DNA of 6,922 bases, from contig JAJXUY010000078.1 in assembly GCA_021782525.1 (NCBI GenBank), positions 1 to 6,922 on the forward strand, given 5' to 3'. The stretch is from Acidobacteriota bacterium. Its GTDB lineage: Bacteria > Acidobacteriota > Thermoanaerobaculia > Thermoanaerobaculales > Thermoanaerobaculaceae. Both the position numbers and the translations under genes were made by a program. This document shows positions 1-5,467 of the stretch, piece by piece. Each line of letters begins with the position of its first letter. The first letter of the stretch is position 1. Below the pieces are notes generated by a model. That model was not told where the DNA came from and ran no database searches. It saw nothing but the letters and a program-made list of their open reading frames with translations.

Positions 1-504
1 GGCGTCGCGGTGGACGCCGCCGGCCGCGTCTGGGTCGCAGACACCGGCAACAACCGGCTCGAGCGCTTCTCCCCCGACGGGAAGCAGGACCTCCTGGTCG
101 ACCCGCCGGCGCCGCCGGGAAAACTCGCCGGACCGCAGGGGATCGCCCTCGACACCGGCGGCCGGGTCTACGTGTGCGACAACGACAACGGCCGGCTGGC
201 CGTGTTCGACGCCGACGGCAAGTTCCTGAACGCGTTTCCGGTCCCGGGCTGGCACCGCGAGGTGTTCTCCGAGCCGTACCTGGCGCTCGCGCCGGGCGGC
301 ACCATCTGGGTCACCGTGCCGCTCGCGGGCGAGGTGCGAGCGTACGCCGCCGACGGCCGTCTGCTGCGCACGATCAGGGGGAACGACGCGCCGCCCCCGG
401 GGTTCAAGCGACCCTCGGGGATCGCGCTCTCGCCTGCTGGCGGGTCGGTCCTCGTCTCCGACATCGAGGGCCAGCTCGCGGTGGCGGCCGGGTCCGCTCC
501 GTGA
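1..504 (+). CDS. NHL-repeat beta-propeller protein, C-terminal fragment (5' end outside window)
   Basis: The reading frame is open from base 1 to the TGA at 502-504 and gives 167 visible residues. A GTG at 10 is only an internal Val, because the frame continues upstream through Gly-Val-Ala. The protein shows NHL-type blades. Blade one (residues 1-34) has the signature VWVADTGNNRLERF, followed by a turn SPDGK. Blade two (43-80) has GIALDTGGRVYVCDNDNGRL and DADGK. Blade three (about 90-126) is more divergent (GTIWVTVPLAGEVRAYAADG). A shortened last blade (137-167) ends in SDIEGQLAVA. NHL propellers usually have six blades, so about two or more, plus any signal peptide or membrane domain, lie upstream. 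NHL propellers serve as binding platforms or, in some families, as lyases or hydrolases; no catalytic residues can be assigned here. The stop overlaps the GTG start of the next gene, which suggests one operon. An alternative is that this is the tail of a larger membrane glycosyltransferase-NHL fusion. Fold confident, function unknown. Confidence 0.85.
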   Translation, partial: GVAVDAAGRVWVADTGNNRLERFSPDGKQDLLVDPPAPPGKLAGPQGIALDTGGRVYVCDNDNGRLAVFDADGKFLNAFPVPGWHREVFSEPYLALAPGGTIWVTVPLAGEVRAYAADGRLLRTIRGNDAPPPGFKRPSGIALSPAGGSVLVSDIEGQLAVAAGSAP

Positions 505-2624
505 TCGCCGAGATCTTCCGTGAGCCCGGTGCCGTACTCGCCGGCGTCCCTGTCGCCGCGCTCACCTTCCTCGTCGTCGTGACGGGGGCCGGTCTCGCCG
601 TCCTCCGCGGCCTGGCAACCGACCGGCGAGCGCTCCTCCGGTTGGCGCCGTTGCTCCTCGCGCTCACCGGCGGGGCGGCCGCGGTGTGGGTGCGAACCCA
701 GGGTGGCCTGGCCGGCCCGGCGCCGCAGCTCGCCGTCACCGCGGCCGTCCTCGCGTTGCTGGCGTGGCACGTGGCGCTCGACCCGGACGCCGGGGCGACG
801 GTCACGTCGCGCCAGCCGGTCTCCGGCGGAGGCTGGAGCGCGGGGGCGCTGGTCGTGGCTGTCCTGCTGGCCACGTTTGCGCTCGGCTGGCACCTGCGGA
901 CGTTCGCGGGATCGACGCTGGTGTGGGAGGCCCCCGTCACGGCGGGGTTCGGCGAGGCGTTCTACGCGCACACGAGCACTCTCGGTTACGCCGTTCACAC
1001 GCTGGTCTGGAACGAGGGGTTGGTGAGCAACGGCAACGCGTCTCTCCTCTACGGCGCGCCGACGTACGCGCTGCTCACGCACGCCGGGTTCTCGACACTC
1101 TCGCTCCGTCTCTTCGCCGCGATCTGGGCGCTCCTCCTCGTGCCCGCGCTGTGGGTGTTCGCGCGCCGCCACTTCGGACCAGCCGCGGCTGCGGTCACGG
1201 CGCTGGTGGCCTCGGTGAACACATACGTCGTCTTCTACGGCAAGTACGGGACCTCGCTGTCCGCCACCGTGCTCGCCTGCGTGGTTGCGGCGGTCGCGGT
1301 CGGCGAGCTGGTGGCGCCCGGTGGCGCGGCGTGGTGGCGCGGCCTCGTTGCGGGCGCGGCGCTGTACCTGGCGACGCTGGGGTACTCACCCGGCCGGCTG
1401 GTCGTCATCGCGCTGCTCGCATCCCTGGTTCCGGCCGTCATCCGGGCGGGGCGGGGCCACCGGCAGGCGCTGGCCGCGTTCGCCGCCCTCACCGTGGTGG
1501 CGACAGCCGTGGTCGCGGCGGAGCGCGCGGCCGGCGGGCAGCACACGTTCCTCCACGCCCGCGGCGAGCAGCTGTTCACGATCCTGGCGGAACCGGACTA
1601 CGTGCGCGATTATCTCACCCACGATTCCACGGCTTTCGATGCGTTCGCGCGGTGGGCGAGGAGCGCCGGCCTCACGCGCTTGCTGCCCACGGCGCAGGAG
1701 CTCGCCGCGGTGCCGCGCGAGGGTCCGTTCCACCCCTCGCCCGCGCAGAGGTTCGAGGTGGGGTTCAAGGTCCTCGCCGAGACCTTGCCCCAGTGCTACC
1801 GCCTGCTGTCGCCCTTGACCATGGCGTCACCCGGCCACCAGTCGATCTTCGACGACCCGCCCGCGATCAAGGGGTACTTCGCCCCGCTCGCGGCTTTCAC
1901 GCTCCTCGGGTTCGTCGTCTCGCTGCGCCGCGCTCGGCAGTGGGGGCACGCCGTGCTGCTCGCCTGGTTCGTGGTCACTGTCTTCCCCGTGTTGTTGACG
2001 ACGAGGTTCGACGCCCACCGGACCGTCCTCCTCGCCGTGCCCCTCTGCGTCTGGACCGCACTCGGAGGCGTCGAGACCGGCCGCGCGCTCACGCGGCTCG
2101 GCGTCCGGCGGGCGGCGCGCGCCGCCCTGGGTGTGAGTCTGGGCACGCTCCTGCTGTTCGGCACGTGGTCGATCGTCGTTCGCCAGGACACCGACGACGG
2201 AGCCGAGGCGAAACTGCTCGACATCGTCGCCAAGGTCCCCGGGCCGGTGGTGGTCGGAGCGCTCATCGACGGTCGCCAGCGAACGTGGATCGAGCTCGGC
2301 CTGCTCGAGCGCGCCCGTCGCGACCGTGCCGCCGAGGGCCGCATGCTCGATGGAGCTCTGCGCGAGGAACTCGCCCGCCCCGAGTCCTCCTGGCCCCAGG
2401 ACCTCCTCGACCGAACCGCCGAGGTGTGCGCTCACGCCACACTGGTTCTCGCCCCGGCCGGCTCCTACCGCGCCGCCGTGAACCGGCTCGAGGGGCGCGG
2501 GCTTCGCACCAGCGAGCTCCGCCGGCCGGGACTGGCACTTTGGCTTGTTCACGAAGACGATAACCCAGGCGCTCCCTCGACCCACCCCTGTGCAATCAGG
2601 AACGTTGCCGCAGAGAACCCATGA
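501..2624 (+). CDS. Polytopic membrane protein, GT-C/GT39-like glycosyltransferase (PMT/ArnT-type fold) with C-terminal soluble domain
   Basis: This frame encodes 707 residues. The GTG at 501 is chosen because it overlaps the previous stop (GTGA) and is followed directly by a hydrophobic N-terminus; upstream codons in this frame are Arg-rich shadow. No good Shine-Dalgarno is visible, so translational coupling is likely. By eye there are about 14 membrane segments, near residues 12-36, 44-64, 76-92, 114-131, 202-221, 228-245, 253-271, 281-298, 300-315, 325-341, 459-474, 484-502, 507-522 and 541-560. The order matches GT-C enzymes: a first large loop with acidic candidates E143 (VWEAP) and E152, then YGAPTYALL, SLRLFAAIWALLL and a VFYGKYGTSLS loop at 244-254. 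Near the end RFDAHRTVLLAVPL (502-515) recalls the late GT39 Arg and Pro helix. Residues 561-707 are soluble. Such enzymes transfer sugars from polyprenyl-phosphate donors at the outer membrane face. The usual Asp-Glu pair is not evident, so activity and acceptor are unknown. Codons are GC-rich until about 2529, then shift. The stop overlaps the next start (ATGA). Confidence 0.8.
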   Translation: MIAEIFREPGAVLAGVPVAALTFLVVVTGAGLAVLRGLATDRRALLRLAPLLLALTGGAAAVWVRTQGGLAGPAPQLAVTAAVLALLAWHVALDPDAGATVTSRQPVSGGGWSAGALVVAVLLATFALGWHLRTFAGSTLVWEAPVTAGFGEAFYAHTSTLGYAVHTLVWNEGLVSNGNASLLYGAPTYALLTHAGFSTLSLRLFAAIWALLLVPALWVFARRHFGPAAAAVTALVASVNTYVVFYGKYGTSLSATVLACVVAAVAVGELVAPGGAAWWRGLVAGAALYLATLGYSPGRLVVIALLASLVPAVIRAGRGHRQALAAFAALTVVATAVVAAERAAGGQHTFLHARGEQLFTILAEPDYVRDYLTHDSTAFDAFARWARSAGLTRLLPTAQELAAVPREGPFHPSPAQRFEVGFKVLAETLPQCYRLLSPLTMASPGHQSIFDDPPAIKGYFAPLAAFTLLGFVVSLRRARQWGHAVLLAWFVVTVFPVLLTTRFDAHRTVLLAVPLCVWTALGGVETGRALTRLGVRRAARAALGVSLGTLLLFGTWSIVVRQDTDDGAEAKLLDIVAKVPGPVVVGALIDGRQRTWIELGLLERARRDRAAEGRMLDGALREELARPESSWPQDLLDRTAEVCAHATLVLAPAGSYRAAVNRLEGRGLRTSELRRPGLALWLVHEDDNPGAPSTHPCAIRNVAAENP

Positions 2625-4561
2625 CTACCGTGCCCCCTCGCCCCCACGGCCCTTCGCGCGATGAAGGCAAGGGGCTCCCAGTTGACAGTCGACACTTCAG
2701 GTTAGCGCTTCCCGTCGGCGTCTCATTTGTTCGCGATCTAGTTCCATTGTTGTTCGTTTCCTCAGCCGTTGTCTGGGCGCTACTTTGGTCTAGAGGCGAG
2801 GAGCACAGTGCGCTAGTTCAGTCGGTCTGTGCGACCACGGCGGTGATCTGGGTCATCTCACGCCGGTCTCCCGAAAGAACTTCCGGATCGCAGCGCGGCC
2901 ACATCCGTGCGGCCATGTGGGTCATTGCAGGAGCGGTCCTGCTCAGGCTGCTTCTCCTACATTTCCTGCCCCCGCCGAACCAAACAGGCTTCGAGGAATT
3001 GCAGACCGGAGGGATTGCGTACCAAATTTTGCAGGACCACGCCCTGCCCCTGGAGTTCCGATTCACCAACCTCGCGGCGAGCGCCGGTTTCCTCCTCGGC
3101 GGCGAGAGACTCCGTGCGCTGCGGGCACCCTTCGTTGTCTTTGGGTTGATGACTCTCGCCCTGCTCGTCGCAACGCTCCGGCGTCTGGGGGCAGGCTGGC
3201 CCGCCACAGCCGCGACGTCTTTGATCGCAGCGTCCCTGCGCTGGTTGGTGATTGCTAATGTTGCTGACGAGCTATTTGCAAGTGTGTGGATTGCGGCGGC
3301 GATTGCGTGGTGCCTTGTGCTCGCCGAAGAGAAGCCAGACGAAGGCGAACGGTGGGCCGCGCTCGCAGGCATGTTCTCAGGAATGCTCATGTTTGAATAC
3401 ACCTCGTACCGGGTCTTCATCCTCCTCGCAACAGCGTGGCTCACATTTCGATTGTTTCACCCCTGTCCGAACCTGACGAGGCCGAGACTTCCGGCGCTGG
3501 CTTCCTTTCTCGTCGCAGGCGCAGCCGTTTCAGCACCGATGCTGGCGGACATCCTGCACCACCCGAACGACACCATATTCTTCGAGGCTTTCCGTCGTCA
3601 CGGGGGCGAGAGGACCAGCGTTCTGTCAGCCGCGGCTTTGGAACACATTAGAGACTATGCCAAAGCCCTCGCCGGTGGCCTTTCACCGGCTAGCCTGTAT
3701 CTGACCCAACCGGATCAACCGGCCATTCCGCCGCTGGTCGGAATCCTGTTCATGGGAGCACTTTTCGGTGCTGTAACGTGTAGGAAGCAAAGAATCCTGC
3801 AGGCCTTTGCCGCCACCACGGCTCTTGCCGTTCTGGCCGCAGCTCTGACCGCGAACAACGTCGAGCCAGGGCGACTTTCGCCGCTCTTGTTTCTTCTTCT
3901 CGTCCTGCTCGGTGTCTTCTTCGACCGACTGAGTCGAGCTCCAGAAATGGTCTTGGCTGCGATGAAGGTGATCCGCTCGAGGGGCCTGTCGATCCGCTCG
4001 CCTCGGTGGCCCAAACATTTGGCGGGCGCGACCTCGACAGGCTCGGCGCCTACATCGGGTTGGCCACGTCTTCTGTCTTGGTCGTTCGTCGTTCCCATCG
4101 CCGTCGTCGTGAGCGGTCTTAATGCCGCCTCGATCATCAGAATGGCATCTGACAAGGCCGTCATCGGGCAGTACTGTAACGATGATTACGCCACCGCGTA
4201 TTGGTTGGGACAGGAGGCCCACCAGGGCCAGGACATTGTCTTAATCAACCCGGATTCTGGCGGCGGCTGGCTGACTGACACGGACATGATCTGGCTCTAC
4301 GGGCCCAAGCACGTGGCTATCCATGGGTATGGCACGTGGCCGCCGCCAGACGTGATCCCCGCCGGCGCACTCGTGGTCCTCGGAGTTCGTGGGCGCAGCC
4401 TCTCCAAGGTCGAACTTGGACAGGTGGGCAGGCTCGCTGCCCAGCTCGGCGCACCCGAGGCCTTGAGACTTTATGACAACGCCGCCCAGAACCGATCGGT
4501 GGCCATGTTCGAGGTGCCTACAGCTCGACCAGGCGGCCGAAACTCAGCGAAGCGCCCCTGA
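2529..4561. other. Segment of atypical codon composition (possible acquired or replaced DNA)
   Basis: Hand counts show a break inside the first GT-C gene. In codons from 2400 to 2528, 5 of 43 end in A or T; from 2529 to 2621, 14 of 31 do. In the second GT-C gene 21 of the first 50 codons and about 20 of the last 67 end in A or T. In the first 60 or so codons of the minus-strand glycosyltransferase only 4 do. Sampled 60-base lines give 30, 31 and 30 G/C at 2701, 3241 and 3361, against 48 at 1321 and 42 at 6001, though 4321 gives 43. No flanking repeats, tRNA or transposase mark the edges, so acquisition is an inference. Confidence 0.5.
2621..4561 (+). CDS. Second polytopic GT-C/GT39-like membrane glycosyltransferase, compositionally atypical
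   Basis: This frame encodes 646 residues. The ATG at 2621 overlaps the upstream TGA (ATGA) and no in-frame Met follows until residue 99, so this start is favoured. The upstream CAGAG is at best a poor ribosome binding site, so coupling to the previous gene is likely. About 13 membrane segments are visible, near 38-56, 66-80, 97-115, 168-186, 195-211, 217-235, 246-258, 263-278, 290-308, 368-386, 393-411, 418-434 and 485-501. Between the third and fourth lies a loop with TGFEELQTGG (122-131), whose E125-E126 pair sits where GT39 enzymes carry their acidic motif. RLRALRAPFVVFGL and the VADELFAS loop (214-221) follow in GT39 order. EPGRLSPLLFLLL (415-427) resembles the late Arg/Pro helix. A basic linker (449-466) comes before the last helix, and residues 505-646 form a soluble tail. 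Presumed role: transfer of a lipid-linked sugar at the outer membrane face, acceptor unknown. A/T-ending codons are far commoner than in its neighbours (21 of the first 50), a sign of transfer. Confidence 0.78.
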   Translation: MTTVPPRPHGPSRDEGKGLPVDSRHFRLALPVGVSFVRDLVPLLFVSSAVVWALLWSRGEEHSALVQSVCATTAVIWVISRRSPERTSGSQRGHIRAAMWVIAGAVLLRLLLLHFLPPPNQTGFEELQTGGIAYQILQDHALPLEFRFTNLAASAGFLLGGERLRALRAPFVVFGLMTLALLVATLRRLGAGWPATAATSLIAASLRWLVIANVADELFASVWIAAAIAWCLVLAEEKPDEGERWAALAGMFSGMLMFEYTSYRVFILLATAWLTFRLFHPCPNLTRPRLPALASFLVAGAAVSAPMLADILHHPNDTIFFEAFRRHGGERTSVLSAAALEHIRDYAKALAGGLSPASLYLTQPDQPAIPPLVGILFMGALFGAVTCRKQRILQAFAATTALAVLAAALTANNVEPGRLSPLLFLLLVLLGVFFDRLSRAPEMVLAAMKVIRSRGLSIRSPRWPKHLAGATSTGSAPTSGWPRLLSWSFVVPIAVVVSGLNAASIIRMASDKAVIGQYCNDDYATAYWLGQEAHQGQDIVLINPDSGGGWLTDTDMIWLYGPKHVAIHGYGTWPPPDVIPAGALVVLGVRGRSLSKVELGQVGRLAAQLGAPEALRLYDNAAQNRSVAMFEVPTARPGGRNSAKRP

Positions 4562-4576
4562 GAAGCCATCCGATCC

Positions 4577-4600
4577 GCTGGCCACCGGCCCTACGCCAGC
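4577..4600. terminator. Weak hairpin in the convergent gap, possible terminator
   Basis: GCTGGC (4577-4582) pairs with GCCAGC (4595-4600), a perfect 6-bp GC-rich stem with a 12-base loop. It lies in the 48-bp gap between two converging stops (4561 and 4610), where a shared terminator would be expected. There is no T-tract on either strand, so intrinsic termination is unproven. The position supports it; the short stem and long loop argue against it. Confidence 0.25.
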
Positions 4601-4609
4601 CTTGACTCG

Positions 4610-5350
4610 CTACGAAGAGAAGATCCGCGGACGGAAAAGGCGCCAGCGGGCGGCGCGGTACTGCAGGCTGGCCCACACGACGCCGAGGCCGTAGCGAGTG
4701 GAGCGGCCGAAGTTGATCGAGGACGAGTCCGCCTCGTACCTCGTCGGGCAGGAGACCTCGCCGACGCGGAAGCCGAAGAACAGCGCCTGCGCCAGCATCT
4801 GGTTGTCGAAAACGAAGTCGTCCGAGTCGGCCGCGAGCGGCAGGGCCGCCAGCACCCGGCGGGAGAACGCCCGGCACCCGGTGTGGTACTCGCTGAGCTT
4901 CTCCCCCAGCATCACGTTCTGGAAGAGGGTGAGCGCGCGGTTGGCGACGTACTTGTAGCGCGGCATCCCGCCAGCCAGCGCGCCCTTGCCGAGGATCCGG
5001 CTGCCGAGCACGACGTCGTACACGCCGAGCGCGATGAGGGAGCCCATCGCCGGTACGAGGCGCGGCTCGTACTGGTAGTCGGGATGGATCATGACGACGA
5101 TGTCCGCGTCGCGCTCGAGCGCCGCCGCGTAGCAGGTCTTCTGGTTGCCGCCGTAGCCGAGGTTGCGCTCGTGCACCAGCGTCGGCAGGCCGAGCCGGCG
5201 GCTGAGGGCGACCGTGCCGTCCTGGCTCGCGTCGTCCACCAGGATGATCTCATCGGCCACGTCACGCGGGATCTCCGCGACGGTGCGTTCGAGCGTTCGC
5301 TCGGCGTTGTACGCCGGCAGCACCACCAGCAGGCGCTTGCCGTGGATCAC
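4610..5350 (-). CDS. Family 2 glycosyltransferase, polyprenyl/dolichyl-phosphate sugar synthase-like
   Basis: This frame encodes 246 residues and ends in TAG (4610-4612). The GTG at 5350 is chosen because GGAGGG lies six bases upstream and the GT-A fold begins at once (RLLVVLPAYNAERTLERTV). Frame extensions to an ATG at 5404 or a GTG at 5443 would add only Arg/Gly-rich residues with no ribosome site. Motifs in order are the nucleotide-binding LPAYNAE (11-17), ILVDDASQDGT (36-46, Asp39/40/44), NLGYGGNQKTCY (63-74), the metal-site region MIHPDYQY (87-94, Asp91 in place of the usual DxD), GSRILGKGALAGG (116-128), SEYHTGCRAFSRR (153-165, near the acceptor) and SDDFVFDNQ (176-184). No C-terminal membrane helix is present, so it is probably a peripheral cytoplasmic-face enzyme of the DPM1/DPG-synthase-like group. 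It would move a sugar from a nucleotide donor to a lipid phosphate; sugar and lipid are not determinable. It lies 117 bp downstream of dxs on the same strand and converges with the GT-C genes it could supply. Fold is certain, substrate is not. Confidence 0.9.
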   Translation of the reverse strand: MIHGKRLLVVLPAYNAERTLERTVAEIPRDVADEIILVDDASQDGTVALSRRLGLPTLVHERNLGYGGNQKTCYAAALERDADIVVMIHPDYQYEPRLVPAMGSLIALGVYDVVLGSRILGKGALAGGMPRYKYVANRALTLFQNVMLGEKLSEYHTGCRAFSRRVLAALPLAADSDDFVFDNQMLAQALFFGFRVGEVSCPTRYEADSSSINFGRSTRYGLGVVWASLQYRAARWRLFRPRIFSS

Positions 5351-5356
5351 CGTGCA

Positions 5357-5362
5357 CCCTCC
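5357..5362 (-). promoter_or_regulatory. Ribosome binding site deciding the GT2 start
   Basis: On the minus strand GGAGGG (5362 down to 5357) is followed by six bases (TGCACG) and then the GTG at 5350. This is a near-ideal Shine-Dalgarno match and spacing. It fixes the GTG at 5350 over the upstream in-frame ATG and GTG codons, which have no such site. Confidence 0.8.
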
Positions 5363-5467
5363 GCGGGTTGACCTGTCGGGCTCTCGCGAAGGAGTCGGTC
5401 GCATGTCGCCGTCGCCACCCCCGCATCTTGCACGATGGGTCACGCGGCGGCAAGCGCCGGGGCCGGA

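Noticed and set aside
168..1172. Long open frame on the minus strand opposite the propeller and first GT-C gene (334 codons)
   Set aside because: The translation is Arg/Glu/Gly/Pro-rich with no recognisable domain, as expected for antisense of a GC3-rich gene. The opposite strand gives convincing NHL blades and membrane helices.
686..2563. Long + strand frame (625 codons) overlapping the first GT-C gene
   Set aside because: It is an Arg/Gly/Ala-rich low-complexity shadow lacking hydrophobic segments or motifs. The frame starting at 501 has coherent membrane topology.
1827..2585. Minus-strand frame (252 codons) opposite the end of the first GT-C gene
   Set aside because: It has shadow composition, no motif and no ribosome site that I could see.
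3671..3690. Perfect 7-bp inverted repeat with a 6-base loop (GCCGGTG/CACCGGC)
   Set aside because: It lies in the middle of the second GT-C gene, encodes AGGLSPA, and has no regulatory context.
3970..4000. 10-bp direct repeat GATCCGCTCG at 3970-3979 and 3991-4000
   Set aside because: It encodes a repeated Ile-Arg-Ser in a basic linker. It has two copies only and no further units, so it is not a tandem array or attachment site.
5351..5443. N-terminal extension of the GT2 gene to a GTG at 5443 or an ATG at 5404
   Set aside because: The extra residues are Arg/Gly/Pro-rich and precede the natural GT-A start. GGAGGG, correctly spaced, points to the GTG at 5350.
5445..5459. Hairpin CGGCG/CGCCG with a 5-base loop just after the dxs stop
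   Set aside because: A 5-bp GC stem without a T-tract is expected by chance in DNA this GC-rich, so it is not called a terminator.
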